Origin: Actinomadura chibensis NBRC 106107
Lineage (GTDB): Bacteria > Actinomycetota > Actinomycetes > Streptosporangiales > Streptosporangiaceae
Direction of reading: 5' to 3'
Assembly (NCBI RefSeq): GCF_001552135.1
Contig: NZ_BCQP01000022.1
Coordinates: 24,263 to 88,262 of the forward strand
DNA: 64,000 bases
This document shows, piece by piece, positions 1 through 8,691 of the stretch (position 1 is the stretch's first letter; each line of letters starts with the position of its first letter). The notes below the pieces were generated by a model. That model did no database searches. It was not told the DNA's origin and was given only the letters and a program-made list of their open reading frames with translations. Position numbers and translations under genes: made by a program.

Positions 1-310
1 AGGGGTCGCGGACGAGCGGCGCGCCCACCTCCGACACCCACTCCGGCGGCAGGTCGGACGGCACCCCGTACGAGCCGGGCCGGGCGGCGAGCCGCCGCGC
101 GACCGTCCCCGGCACGCCGGACGGCGCGACGCGCAGCACCGTCGCGCGGTAGTCGGCGACCCGCTCCGCGAACAGCTCCAGGACGTCGCCCTCGTGGTGC
201 CGCCGCCGGTATCCGCGGTCGATCCGGCCGTAGGACGCGGCGACCTCGGCGGCCGGGCGCGTCGGCGCCACCCGCTCGATCCGGCGGAGTATCTCCTCGC
301 GCGCGTTCAC
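1..310 (-). CDS. lutC: LutC-like lactate utilization protein (LUD domain), 3' end outside the window
   Basis: The leftward frame opens with a GTG at 310 and reads VNAREEILRRIERV, a typical LutC N-terminus, and runs off the left edge after about 103 codons. LutC belongs to the LUD family and acts with LutA and LutB in the iron-sulfur L-lactate oxidation complex that feeds pyruvate. It lies 43 bp downstream of lutB in the same direction, so it is the third gene of a lutABC operon. The spacer between lutB and lutC holds a small perfect hairpin. Because most of the gene is missing, the LUD core cannot be checked; the call rests on the N-terminus plus operon position. Confidence 0.75.
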   Translation of the reverse strand, partial: MNAREEILRRIERVAPTRPAAEVAASYGRIDRGYRRRHHEGDVLELFAERVADYRATVLRVAPSGVPGTVARRLAARPGSYGVPSDLPPEWVSEVGAPLVRDP

Positions 311-323
311 CGGACCCTGCCTT

Positions 324-342
324 TCTGGGGGCGACCCCCAGA
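324..342. repeat. Perfect G/C hairpin between lutB and lutC
   Basis: An 8-bp stem (TCTGGGGG/CCCCCAGA) closes a 3-base loop. It sits in the 43-bp lutB-lutC spacer, so it could lower lutC expression relative to lutAB or protect a processed 3' end. It has no T-tract. A related G6/C6 hairpin lies at the start of the mutarotase gene (8717-8732). Confidence 0.5.
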
Positions 343-353
343 CCCCGCTGCGG

Positions 354-1796
354 TCACCGGGTCTCCTCGCGGCCGCCGTCCGTCCGGGCCCACCAGGCTC
401 GGAACGACTCGGGTGGTGGGGCGGGCGCGTCCCGCGTCTTGGTCCACGCCGACAGCGGGCCGGGCAGCCGCCGGATCCGCCCGCCGCGCGCCACGATCCG
501 GCGGGACGCCGACGCGCCGCGCTGCGCGAGCCCGAGCCGGGTGGGGGAGCGCAGCGTCCACCCCGCCGCCGCCATCGCGACCCGTTCGAGGGGATGGCGC
601 GGCCCCCGCTCCACCGCCCGCGCCCGCAGGTGGACGAGCACCTCCGGGATGTCGATCGCGACCGGGCACGCGTCGAAGCACGCCCCGCACAGCGACGACG
701 CGTACGGCAGCGAGGCGTCCACGTCCGACCCGATGCCCCTGATCTGCGGGGACAGGATCGCGCCGATCGGCCCCGGATACGGCGACCCGTAGGCGTGGCC
801 GCCCGCCCGCCGGTAGACCGGGCACACGTTCAGGCACGCGGAGCAGCGGATGCAGCGCAGCGCCTGCCGGCCCACCTCGTCGGCCAGGGTGGCGGTCCTG
901 CCGTTGTCCAGCAGGACGAGATGGAAGTCGCGGGGCCCGTCGCCGGGGTGCACGCCCGTCCAGGTCGAGGTGTAGGGGTTCATCCGCTCCGCCGTGGACG
1001 AGCGCGGCAGCAGTTGCAGGAACACCTCAAGGTCGCGCCACGACGGGACGATCTTCTCCACGCCCATCACCGAGATCAGCGTCTCCGGGAGCGTGAGGCA
1101 CATCCGGCCGTTGCCCTCCGACTCCAGGACGACGAGCGTCCCGGTGTCGGCGACCGCGAAGTTCACCCCCGACACCGCGACCTTCGCCGACAGGAACTTG
1201 GCGCGCAGATGCCGCCGCGCCGCCTCCGCGAGCGCGGCGGGGGAGTCGGTCAGCCCGGCGGGCGCGTCGTCCATCGCGCGCAGGAAGATGTCGCGGATGT
1301 CGGACCGGTTGCGGTGGATCGCCGGGACGAGGATGTGCGACGGGCGGTCGTCCCCGAGCTGGACGATCAGCTCCGCGAGGTCGGTCTCGTAGGCGGCGAT
1401 CCCCTCCCCGGCCAGGAACTCGTTCAGCCCGATCTCCTGCGTCGCCATCGACTTGACCTTGACGACCTCGGTCTCGCCGGTCGCCTTCACGAGGCCGGCG
1501 ACGATCCGGTTCGCCTCGGCGGCGTCGCGCGCCCAGTGCACCGTCCCGCCGGCGTCCGTGACCTTCTCCTCCAGGACGCGCAGGTAGTGGCCGAGGTTCT
1601 CCAGGACGTGGTCCTTGATCTGCTTGCCCGCCTCGCGGAGCGCGGTCCAGTCGTCCAGTTCGGCGACGGCGTCGGCGCGCCGCGCCCGGATCGTGGTGGT
1701 CGCGTGCGCCAGGTTGGCGCGCAGCCGCGCGTCGCCCACAGCGCGGCGCGCCGCGTCCGGGAACGACGGCATCCCCACGTACGTGGGCATCGTCAT
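354..1796 (-). CDS. lutB: LutB-type iron-sulfur subunit of L-lactate oxidation
   Basis: The protein of 480 residues starts [12 protein letters not shown]. The start is fixed by an ATGA overlap with the lutA stop (ATG at 1796, TGA at 1795-1793). The N-terminal two thirds is a LUD-type domain, and the C-terminal part carries two cysteine clusters, [12 protein letters not shown] and CGACFDACP, each able to bind a 4Fe-4S cluster. LutB is the electron-carrying subunit of the LutABC complex, which oxidises L-lactate to pyruvate in the cytoplasm. Its place beside the rhamnose genes suggests that the lactate comes from L-lactaldehyde made during rhamnose breakdown. Length and both motifs match the family. 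Confidence 0.93.
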   Translation of the reverse strand: MTMPTYVGMPSFPDAARRAVGDARLRANLAHATTTIRARRADAVAELDDWTALREAGKQIKDHVLENLGHYLRVLEEKVTDAGGTVHWARDAAEANRIVAGLVKATGETEVVKVKSMATQEIGLNEFLAGEGIAAYETDLAELIVQLGDDRPSHILVPAIHRNRSDIRDIFLRAMDDAPAGLTDSPAALAEAARRHLRAKFLSAKVAVSGVNFAVADTGTLVVLESEGNGRMCLTLPETLISVMGVEKIVPSWRDLEVFLQLLPRSSTAERMNPYTSTWTGVHPGDGPRDFHLVLLDNGRTATLADEVGRQALRCIRCSACLNVCPVYRRAGGHAYGSPYPGPIGAILSPQIRGIGSDVDASLPYASSLCGACFDACPVAIDIPEVLVHLRARAVERGPRHPLERVAMAAAGWTLRSPTRLGLAQRGASASRRIVARGGRIRRLPGPLSAWTKTRDAPAPPPESFRAWWARTDGGREETR

Positions 1797-2506
1797 AGCG
1801 GGTCCTCCTCCGTCGCCGCGAGGATCTCGGCGAGGTGGACGGTGCGGACCCCCGCGCGGGTGCGGGTGAGCGCGCCGCCGATGTGCATGAGGCACGAGTT
1901 GTCGGCCGCGCACAGCGCCTCGGCCCGCGTCCCCCGCACGGCGGTGACCTTGTCCGCGCACATCGCCGCCGACACCTCGGGGTTCTTCAGCGCGAACGTC
2001 CCGCCGAACCCGCAGCACTCGGCCGCGTCCGGCAGCTCGGCGAGGTCGATGCCGCGGACCTCGCGCAGCAGCCGCAGCGGGCGGTCGCCGACCCGCAGCA
2101 TCCGCAGCGAGTGGCACGTCGGGTGGTAGGCGACGCGGTGCGGGAAGTACGCGCCGACGTCGGTGACGCCGAGCACGTCCACGAGGAACTCCGACAGCTC
2201 GTACACGCGCGAGGCGACCCCGGCGGAGCGCGGCGCGAGCCGCGGATGCCAGTCGCGGACCATCGCCCCGCACGACGCGGACGGCGTCACGACCGCGTCG
2301 TAGGGCTCGAACGTCTCCGCGAACCCCTTCACCAGCGGCAGCGCCTGCCGCCGGTAGCCGGTGTTGAGGTGCATCTGCCCGCAGCACGTCTGCCCGGACG
2401 GGAACTCCACGTCGTGGCCGAGCCGCCGCAGCAGCCGGACGACCGCCTTCCCCGTCCCCGGGTAGAGCGTGTCGTTGACGCACGTCAGGAACAACGCGAC
2501 TCTCAC
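1793..2506 (-). CDS. lutA: LutA-type CCG-domain subunit of L-lactate oxidation
   Basis: The protein of 237 residues starts at a GTG (2506) and reads [12 protein letters not shown]. It has two CCG (cysteine-rich) domains: CCGQMH near residue 41 and CCGFGG near residue 167, as in glycolate/lactate oxidase Fe-S subunits. It works with LutB and LutC to turn L-lactate into pyruvate. Its stop overlaps the lutB start (ATGA). Upstream, the start codon sits at the end of a four-copy 14-bp tandem repeat that mimics the lutA start itself (see 2504-2559), which makes the initiation region highly unusual. Confidence 0.93.
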   Translation of the reverse strand: MRVALFLTCVNDTLYPGTGKAVVRLLRRLGHDVEFPSGQTCCGQMHLNTGYRRQALPLVKGFAETFEPYDAVVTPSASCGAMVRDWHPRLAPRSAGVASRVYELSEFLVDVLGVTDVGAYFPHRVAYHPTCHSLRMLRVGDRPLRLLREVRGIDLAELPDAAECCGFGGTFALKNPEVSAAMCADKVTAVRGTRAEALCAADNSCLMHIGGALTRTRAGVRTVHLAEILAATEEDPL

Positions 2507-2559
2507 AGCGCCACCTTCACAACGCCACCTTCACAGCGCCACCTTCACAGCGCCACCCT
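2504..2559 (-). repeat. Four 14-bp tandem repeats that duplicate the lutA translation start
   Basis: Read on the minus strand each unit is about GTGAAGGTGGCGCT. Each unit has a GTG, an AAGGTGG or AGGGTGG Shine-Dalgarno-like stretch, and the next unit's GTG five bases later. Starting from any unit's GTG gives a five-codon frame (Met-Lys/Arg-Val-Ala-Leu) whose TGA overlaps the next GTG as GTGA. GTGs fall at 2562, 2548, 2534 and 2520, and then lutA at 2506, which itself begins Met-Arg-Val-Ala-Leu. The stop of the upstream regulator also overlaps the first GTG. The array therefore forms a chain of coupled mini-frames between the regulator and lutA. Confidence 0.9.
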
Positions 2560-3623
2560 CACGACGCGCCTCCCGCCTCGGACCGGCTCGACTCGCGGAC
2601 GACCAGCTCCGGCTGGAACATCACCTGCTGGTGGGCGTGCCCCGCCGGGTCGTCGCACTCCTCCAGCAGGAGTTCGGTCGCGATCCGGCCGAGCTGGTAG
2701 GTGGGCTGCCGCACCGAGCTCAGCGGGACGGCGGCCGCCGCCGAGAACTCGATGTCGTCGTACCCGATCAGCGCGATGTCAGCCGGGACCCGGACCCCGA
2801 CCTGCAGCAGCACCCGAAGGACGCCGAGCGCGAGCAGGTCGTTGGCGCAGAAGATCGCGTCCGGCAGCGGCGGCCCGGCCTCCAGCAGCCGCCGCGCCGC
2901 CTCCTGCCCGGCCCGCGCGTTCATCGCCCCGACCGGGATCTCGCGCAGCGCCTCGCGGCCGAGCCCGGCGGCGCGCAGCGCCCGCAGCGCGCCCTTGCGC
3001 CGGTCGGCGCACTGGCGCAGCGCCGTCGGCCCGGTGACGAAGCCGATCGTGCGGGCGCCCGCGGCCAGCAGCTCCCCGGCGGCGAGCTCGCCGCCGGCGA
3101 CGTCGTCGACGGCGACCGAGCACTGGTTCGCGCGCGGCGTCGGATGGTCGAGCAGCACCACCGGGACGTTCCGCTCGCGCAGCCGCCCGGCCGCCGCGCC
3201 GTCGTCGCCGACCGGGGTCAGCAGCACGCCGCGGACCCGCTGCTCGGCGAGCACCCGCAGGTTGCGCAGCTCCCGCTCGTCCGACTCGCCGGACGAGGAC
3301 AGGATCACCGCGTAGCCCCGTTCGCTCGCGGTGTCCTCGACGCCGCGTGCCACGTCGGTGAAGAACGGGTTGGCGAGGTCGAGGACCATCAGCCCGATCG
3401 TGCTGCTGTGCCCGGCGCGCAGCGTGGACGCCGACCCGTTGCGGACGAACCCGAGCTCCCGGATCGCGTCCTCGACCCGGATCCGGGTCGCCGCGGCGAC
3501 CCGCTCCGGCCGGTTGAGCACGTTGGACACGGTGCCCGGCGAGACGCCGGCGTGCGCCGCGACCTGCTTGATCCCGACCGTCCCGCGCGCCGCGCCGGGA
3601 CGGTCGGTGCCGTCTGTGCTCAC
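2559..3623 (-). CDS. rhaR: LacI-family transcriptional regulator of the rhamnose locus
   Basis: An N-terminal LacI helix-turn-helix (VGIKQVAAHAGVSPGTVSNVLN, broken here by the HTH turn) is followed by a periplasmic-binding-protein-like sensor domain (GLMVLDLANPFF to the C-terminus). I chose the GTG at 3623 because a GGGGGCG stretch lies just upstream. A GTG at 3662 would add 13 residues but has no clear ribosome site and would overlap the operator region. The gene is divergent from the rhamnose transporter and is followed by lutABC in the same direction. The simplest role is a repressor released by rhamnose or a derivative, controlling both operons. The ligand is inferred from context. Confidence 0.88.
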   Translation of the reverse strand: MSTDGTDRPGAARGTVGIKQVAAHAGVSPGTVSNVLNRPERVAAATRIRVEDAIRELGFVRNGSASTLRAGHSSTIGLMVLDLANPFFTDVARGVEDTASERGYAVILSSSGESDERELRNLRVLAEQRVRGVLLTPVGDDGAAAGRLRERNVPVVLLDHPTPRANQCSVAVDDVAGGELAAGELLAAGARTIGFVTGPTALRQCADRRKGALRALRAAGLGREALREIPVGAMNARAGQEAARRLLEAGPPLPDAIFCANDLLALGVLRVLLQVGVRVPADIALIGYDDIEFSAAAAVPLSSVRQPTYQLGRIATELLLEECDDPAGHAHQQVMFQPELVVRESSRSEAGGAS

Positions 3624-3675
3624 TCTGCCGCGCCCCCGGTCCGTCCGCCGATGTCGGCTCACTCTGGGTCATGCA

Positions 3676-3690
3676 TTAAAACGTGTCAAC
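3676..3690. promoter_or_regulatory. Candidate LacI-family operator next to the regulator gene
   Basis: TTAAAACGTGTCAAC is an imperfect CG-centred dyad, typical in form for LacI-family sites. It lies just upstream of the regulator start and shares its TTAAAACG half with the site at 3867-3880. It would allow autoregulation of the rhaR-lutABC transcript. Confidence 0.5.
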
Positions 3691-3821
3691 CCGCAGGCCG
3701 TGCATCGGAGGCCGAAACACGGGTGGCCGGTGCCGGTCGCGGACGACTTCGAGGACCTCTCAGGCCCTTGCTCCGCCGGGGTTTCCAGCGATCTTAGAAG
3801 GTCCCTCCGGAAGATCGGCCC

Positions 3822-3851
3822 TTGACGGGTGGTCCGGCTCACATCTAGCGT
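3822..3851 (+). promoter_or_regulatory. Candidate promoter of the rhamnose transport operon
   Basis: TTGACG at 3822-3827 is followed after 18 bp by TAGCGT at 3846-3851, a good fit to an actinobacterial vegetative promoter. The predicted start point is just upstream of the AAAACGTTTT dyad, so a repressor bound there would block transcription. Confidence 0.5.
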
Positions 3852-3866
3852 CCTCCGCAAGATCTT

Positions 3867-3880
3867 GTTAAAACGTTTTT
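3867..3880. promoter_or_regulatory. Candidate LacI-family operator of the rhamnose transport operon
   Basis: GTTAAAACGTTTTT contains the perfect 10-bp palindrome AAAACGTTTT centred on CG, the usual form of LacI-family operators. It is an AT-rich island in GC-rich DNA, 15 bp downstream of the candidate -10 box and 41 bp before the first structural gene. Confidence 0.6.
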
Positions 3881-3920
3881 CATCCCACCGTCCTGGACCT
3901 GCCTCCCGAGGAGGGCCCTG

Positions 3921-5474
3921 ATGACAGCACCCGCGCGGTCGGCGCCACCGACATTGGCGCTGGTCAACGTGAGTAAATCGTTTGGCGCCGTGCGCGCCCT
4001 CCAGGACGTGACGCTGGAGCTGCACGCGGGCGAGGTGCACGCCCTGGCCGGGGAGAACGGCGCGGGCAAGTCGACGGTCGTAAAAACGTTCGCAGGCGTG
4101 CACCGTCCGGACGCGGGCGAGGTCCGGGTGGACGGCGCCGCCGTGGCCTTCGGCGGCCCCGCCGACGCGCAGGCCGCCGGGGTGGCGGTCATCTACCAGG
4201 AGCCCACGCTGTTCCCCGACCTGTCGGTCGCCGAGAACATCTTCATGGGCCGCCAGCCCCGCACCGGGCGGCTGTTCGCAGGGCGGGGCCGGATCGACCG
4301 CCGCGCCATGCACGCCGAGACGGCGCGGCTGTTCGAGCGGCTCGGGGTCCCGCTCGACCCGCGCCGGCCCGCCCGCGGCCTGTCCATCGCCGACCAGCAG
4401 GTCGTCGAGATCGCCAAGGCCATCTCCCGGGACGCCCGGGTGCTGATCATGGACGAGCCGACCGCCGCGCTCACCGGCCAGGAGGTCGCCCGGCTGTTCG
4501 CGGTGACCCGGACGCTGCGCGACCAGGGCTGCGCGGTGCTGTTCATCTCGCACCGGCTGGAGGAGATCTTCGAGCTGTGCCGGCGGGTCACGACGCTGCG
4601 CGACGGCGGCCTCGTCGGCACCGACCTCGTCGCCGACCTCACCCCGGACGACCTCGTCCGCCGGATGGTCGGCCGCGACCTCGACGCCCTCTACCCCAAG
4701 CAGGACGTGACGCCCGGCGAGGTCGCGCTGAAGGTGCGCAGGCTGACCCGCGAGGGCGCGTTCACCGACGTGTCCTTCGACGTCCGGCGCGGCGAGATCG
4801 TCGCGCTGGCCGGGCTGGTCGGCGCCGGACGCAGCGAGGTCGCCCGCGCGCTCTTCGGCGTGGACCGCTGGGACGCCGGGACCGTCGAGGTCGACGGCCG
4901 CGCCCTCCCGCCCGGCAGCCCCACGGCCGCGATGGCGGCGGGGCTCGCGCTCGTCCCCGAGGACCGCCGCCAGCAGGGGCTCGTCATGGACATGTCCATC
5001 GAGCGCAACATGGGGCTCACCCGGCTGAAGGCGCTGCGCCGCGAGACCGGGCGCGGCGGCCTGATCTCCCGCCGGGTCGAGCGGGACCGCGCCGCCGACT
5101 GGGGCCTGCGGCTTCGGCTCAAGTACTCCCGCCTGACCGACGCCGTCGGCGTCCTGTCCGGCGGCAACCAGCAGAAGGTCGTGCTCGCCAAGTGGCTCGC
5201 GACCGAGCCCGCCGTCCTGATCGTGGACGAGCCGACCCGCGGCATCGACGTCGGCACCAAGGCCGAGGTGCACCGGCTGCTGTCCGATCTGGCCGCCCGC
5301 GACCTGGCGGTGCTGATGATCTCGTCCGACCTGCCGGAGGTGCTCGGCATGGCCGACCGCGTCCTCGTCATGCACGAGGGACGGCTCACCGCCGAGATCC
5401 CGCGCGCGGACGCGACCGAGGAGACCGTGATGGCCGCCGCGACCGGCCGCACCGGCGCTGGAAAGGCGGCCTGA
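3921..5474 (+). CDS. rhaT: Rhamnose ABC importer ATP-binding protein
   Basis: This 517-residue protein has two fused ABC ATPase domains, as in the RbsA/XylG/RhaT class of sugar importers. The first half has Walker [10 protein letters not shown], signature LSIADQQ and Walker [10 protein letters not shown]. The second half has the degenerate P-loop [10 protein letters not shown], signature LSGGNQQK and [10 protein letters not shown]. It would energise import through the two permeases encoded next. The ATG at 3921 is preceded by GAGGAGG. It is the first gene of a tight operon (rhaT-P-Q-S and on). Codons 54-57 (GTA AAA ACG TTC) are unusually AT-rich and carry an AACGTT core. Confidence 0.93.
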   Translation: MTAPARSAPPTLALVNVSKSFGAVRALQDVTLELHAGEVHALAGENGAGKSTVVKTFAGVHRPDAGEVRVDGAAVAFGGPADAQAAGVAVIYQEPTLFPDLSVAENIFMGRQPRTGRLFAGRGRIDRRAMHAETARLFERLGVPLDPRRPARGLSIADQQVVEIAKAISRDARVLIMDEPTAALTGQEVARLFAVTRTLRDQGCAVLFISHRLEEIFELCRRVTTLRDGGLVGTDLVADLTPDDLVRRMVGRDLDALYPKQDVTPGEVALKVRRLTREGAFTDVSFDVRRGEIVALAGLVGAGRSEVARALFGVDRWDAGTVEVDGRALPPGSPTAAMAAGLALVPEDRRQQGLVMDMSIERNMGLTRLKALRRETGRGGLISRRVERDRAADWGLRLRLKYSRLTDAVGVLSGGNQQKVVLAKWLATEPAVLIVDEPTRGIDVGTKAEVHRLLSDLAARDLAVLMISSDLPEVLGMADRVLVMHEGRLTAEIPRADATEETVMAAATGRTGAGKAA

Positions 5475-5479
5475 CCCTC

Positions 5480-6547
5480 ATGACCGTACTTGCGGAGTCC
5501 CCGGCGCGGCCGGGGGCGGGCGGGCCGCCGGGGGGCGGGCGGCGGCTGGTCGAGATGGTGCTGCGCGCCCGGGAGCTGAGCATCCTCGGTGCGCTCGCCG
5601 TCCTCGTCGTCGGCACGACGATCGCGAACCCGCGCTTCCTGTCCGGGCAGGGCGTGAAGGACATCTTCCTCAACGCCTCGATCCTCGTGCTGCTCGCCGT
5701 CGGGCAGAGCATGGTGGTCGTCACACGCAACATCGACCTGTCGGTCGGGTCCGTCGTCGGGCTCGTCGCGTTCAGCGCCGGGAGGTTCGCCTCCGGCGGG
5801 GACCGGAGCGTCGTGCTCGTGCTGCTCGTCGGCGTCGCGATCGGGCTGGCGTGCGGGCTGGTGAACGGGCTGCTGGTCAGCTTCTGCCGGGTGCCCGCCC
5901 TCGTCGTCACCCTCGGCACCCTGTACGTGATCCAGGGGCTCGACTACCGGATCGCGCACGGCGACCAGATCGGTGCGGCGGAGCTTCCGGCCGCGCTGCT
6001 GAAGCTCGGCAGCGACGGCGTGCTCGGCGTCCCGTACCTGCCGATCATCACCGTGGCCGTGATGCTCGCGGTCGGGTACTACCTGCGGTCCTACTCGTCC
6101 GGACGGGACTTCTACGCGATCGGGTCCAGCCCGGAGGCGGCGCTGCTCGCGGGCGTCCCGATCCGCCGCCGCGTCCTCACCGCCTACCTGGTCAGCGGCG
6201 CGCTCGCGGGCCTCGCCGGGGTGCTGTGGCTCGCCCGGTTCGGCACCGTCGTCGCGGACGCCGCGCACGGCTGGGAGCTGAAGGTCGTCAGCGCGGTCGT
6301 CGTCGGCGGCATCGCCATCACCGGCGGCGTCGGCACCGTGTACGGGGCGGCGCTCGGCGCGCTGCTGCTCACCACCATCGGCAGCGTGCTGGTCGTGCTC
6401 AAGGTCAACTCGTTCTGGCAGGACGCGATCACCGGCGTCCTGCTGCTGCTCGCCATCAGCGTCGACCGGCTGCTGGCGCTGCGCGTCACCCGGGCGCTCA
6501 AGCAGCGCTCGCTGGAGTCCACCGCGCACAGGGAGGGACGGTCATGA
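5480..6547 (+). CDS. rhaP: Rhamnose ABC importer permease, first subunit
   Basis: The 355-residue membrane protein belongs to the BPD_transp_2 family of ribose/xylose-type permeases. It has about ten hydrophobic segments, including the conserved NIDLSVGSVVGL and a C-terminal GGVGTVYGAALGALLL region. The ATG at 5480 follows the ATPase stop by 5 bp, and its own stop overlaps the next permease start (ATGA at 6544-6547). It forms the membrane channel with RhaQ. Substrate is inferred from the neighbouring rhamnose isomerase, mutarotase and aldolase genes and from the same arrangement in the rhizobial RhaSTPQ importer. Confidence 0.9.
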   Translation: MTVLAESPARPGAGGPPGGGRRLVEMVLRARELSILGALAVLVVGTTIANPRFLSGQGVKDIFLNASILVLLAVGQSMVVVTRNIDLSVGSVVGLVAFSAGRFASGGDRSVVLVLLVGVAIGLACGLVNGLLVSFCRVPALVVTLGTLYVIQGLDYRIAHGDQIGAAELPAALLKLGSDGVLGVPYLPIITVAVMLAVGYYLRSYSSGRDFYAIGSSPEAALLAGVPIRRRVLTAYLVSGALAGLAGVLWLARFGTVVADAAHGWELKVVSAVVVGGIAITGGVGTVYGAALGALLLTTIGSVLVVLKVNSFWQDAITGVLLLLAISVDRLLALRVTRALKQRSLESTAHREGRS

Positions 6548-7539
6548 GCCGCCTCGCGGGCATGCTGCGCTGGGAGACCGCCGTCACCGCCCTGCTGGTC
6601 GCGGTGTTCGCGGGCGGCGCCGGGTTCTCGCCCGACTTCGCGAACGGCGACAACCTGGCGTTCGCCCTGGACGACCTCAGCGAGATCGCGCTGATCGCGC
6701 TGCCGATGACGCTGCTCGTCGTCTGCGGCCAGGTGGACCTGTCGGTCGCCTCGATCCTCGGCCTGTGCAGCGCCCTCACCGGCAGGCTGTGGGACGCGGG
6801 CCTCGCCATCGAGACGATCATCCCGCTGGTGCTGCTCGTCGGCGTCGGCTGCGGCCTCGTCAACGGGCTCCTCGTCACCCGGCTCGGGCTGCCGTCCCTC
6901 GCCGTCACGATCGGCACGATGACCCTCTACCGGGGCCTCGCCTACGTGACGCTCGGGACGGGCGCGATCTCCGAGTTCCCGGCCGCCTACACCGACCTCG
7001 CGACGTCGTCCGTCCCGGGCACGCCGATCCCGTACCCGATCGCGCTGTTCGCGGTGCTCGCCGCCGCGACGGGGATCGTCCTGCACGCCACCGGCGCCGG
7101 ACGGGCGCTGTTCGCGATCGGCGCGCAGGAGGACGCCGCCTACTTCGCGGGCATCCGCGTGAAGCGCGCCAAGCTGGTCCTGTTCGTCGTGTCCGGGCTG
7201 GTGGCCGGGTTCGCGGGCGTCGTCTACACGCTCCGCTACGGCAGCGCCCGCGCCGACAACGGCCTCGGCCTGGAGCTCACCGTCATCGCGGCGGTGCTGC
7301 TCGGCGGCGTCGACTTCGACGGCGGCAGGGGCACCCTCGGCGGCGTCATCGCCGCCGTCCTGCTGATCGGCCTGCTCCGCAACCTGCTGATGCTCAACGA
7401 CGTCTCCACCGAGGTCCAGTCGATCGTCACCGGGCTGCTGCTCATCGTCAGCGTCCTCACGCCGCGGCTGATCGCCGTGGCGCGCGGGGCGCGGGGCAGG
7501 CGGCGGGGCGCGCGAACCGCGGCCCCCGCCGTGCCCTGA
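6544..7539 (+). CDS. rhaQ: Rhamnose ABC importer permease, second subunit
   Basis: The 331-residue permease is paralogous to the preceding one, with the matching QVDLSVASILGL motif and the GGVDFDGGRGTLGGV region near the C-terminus. The start ATG at 6544 overlaps the rhaP stop, so the two subunits are translationally coupled, fitting a 1:1 heterodimer. The C-terminus is a basic tail (ARGARGRRRGARTA). A 64-bp gap then separates it from the binding protein gene. Confidence 0.9.
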   Translation: MSRLAGMLRWETAVTALLVAVFAGGAGFSPDFANGDNLAFALDDLSEIALIALPMTLLVVCGQVDLSVASILGLCSALTGRLWDAGLAIETIIPLVLLVGVGCGLVNGLLVTRLGLPSLAVTIGTMTLYRGLAYVTLGTGAISEFPAAYTDLATSSVPGTPIPYPIALFAVLAAATGIVLHATGAGRALFAIGAQEDAAYFAGIRVKRAKLVLFVVSGLVAGFAGVVYTLRYGSARADNGLGLELTVIAAVLLGGVDFDGGRGTLGGVIAAVLLIGLLRNLLMLNDVSTEVQSIVTGLLLIVSVLTPRLIAVARGARGRRRGARTAAPAVP

Positions 7540-7603
7540 CCCGTCACCCAGAGCCCCCCGCCGCGACCCACCCCCGGAAGAAAGAACCTTGAGAGGCACC
7601 CTG

Positions 7604-8689
7604 ATGACCATTCGTCTGCGCGCCCCGCGCCGGCTGGCCGCGGTCGCCACGGCCGGAGTCCTCGCCCTGGGCCTGGCCGCCTGCGGCGGGACCACGAAGG
7701 ACTCCTCGTCGGCGTCCGGCAAGGGAACGTCCGGCGGGACGGCGTCGGCCGACCCGAACGCGCCGCTGAAGAAGGGCCTCAAGCTGGCGTTCCTGCCGAA
7801 GCAGGTCAACAACCCCTACGAGACGATCGTCGACGACGCGGGCATCGCGGCGGCGAAGGAGTTCGGCGGCGAGGCCAAGGAGGTCGGGCCGTCCGACGCG
7901 TCGGCGTCCTCGCAGGTCTCCTACATCAACACGCTGATCCAGCAGCGGCACGACGCGATCCTCATCGCCGCGAACGACGAGAACGCGGTGTGCGGGCCGC
8001 TGAAGCAGGCGCGGGCCAAGAACATCAAGATCGTCGCCTACGACTCCGACACGAACCCGCAGTGCCGCGACCTGTTCATCAACCAGGCCAGCTCGGAGGA
8101 GATCGGGCGCAGCGAGGTCAAGCTCCTCGCGGAGCGGATCGGGCACGAGGGCGAGATCGCGATCCTGTCGGCGACGGCGAACGCCACGAACCAGAACACC
8201 TGGATCAAGTTCATGAAGGACGAGCTGGCGAAGCCCGAGTACTCGAAGATGAAGCTCGTCAAGGTCGCCTACGGGGACGACGACGACCAGAAGTCGTTCC
8301 AGCAGACGCAGGGGCTGCTCCAGGCGTACCCGAACCTCAAGGGCATCATCTCGCCGACCACGGTCGGCATCGCGGCCGCGGCCCGCTACATCTCCGCGTC
8401 CAAGTACAAGGGCAAGGTCGTCCTGACCGGGCTCGGCACGCCCGACCAGATGCGCAAGTTCGTCAAGGACGGCACCGTCGAGCAGTTCGAGCTGTGGGAC
8501 CCGAAGAACCTCGGCTACCTCGCCTCGTACGCGGCGGCGGCGCTGTCGTCCGGGCAGATCACCGGGGCGCAGGGCGAGAGGTTCAAGGCGGGCAAGCTCG
8601 GCGAGCGGACGATCGGCGCCAACGGTGAGGTGATCCTCGGCCCGCCGACCGTCTTCGACGCCAAGAACATCGACCAGTACCACTTCTGA
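7604..8689 (+). CDS. rhaS: Rhamnose-binding lipoprotein of the ABC importer
   Basis: The 361-residue protein is a periplasmic-binding-protein type I sugar receptor (Peripla_BP_4). It begins with a lipoprotein signal: basic N-terminus, hydrophobic core AVATAGVLALGLAACGG and a lipobox LAAC, so it is anchored outside the membrane. I chose the ATG at 7604 because GAGAGG lies 8 bases before it; an upstream TTG at 7589 is less likely. The body contains PKQVNNPYETIV, IAANDENAV and GLGTPDQMRKFV, typical of rhamnose-binding RhaS proteins. It delivers the sugar to RhaPQT. Confidence 0.92.
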   Translation: MTIRLRAPRRLAAVATAGVLALGLAACGGTTKDSSSASGKGTSGGTASADPNAPLKKGLKLAFLPKQVNNPYETIVDDAGIAAAKEFGGEAKEVGPSDASASSQVSYINTLIQQRHDAILIAANDENAVCGPLKQARAKNIKIVAYDSDTNPQCRDLFINQASSEEIGRSEVKLLAERIGHEGEIAILSATANATNQNTWIKFMKDELAKPEYSKMKLVKVAYGDDDDQKSFQQTQGLLQAYPNLKGIISPTTVGIAAAARYISASKYKGKVVLTGLGTPDQMRKFVKDGTVEQFELWDPKNLGYLASYAAAALSSGQITGAQGERFKAGKLGERTIGANGEVILGPPTVFDAKNIDQYHF

Positions 8690-8691
8690 GA

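Noticed and set aside
354..2483. A single long leftward protein upstream of and including LutB
   Set aside because: Only the part from 1796 matches LutB. The upstream part is an out-of-frame reading of lutA, and an ATGA overlap fixes the LutB start.
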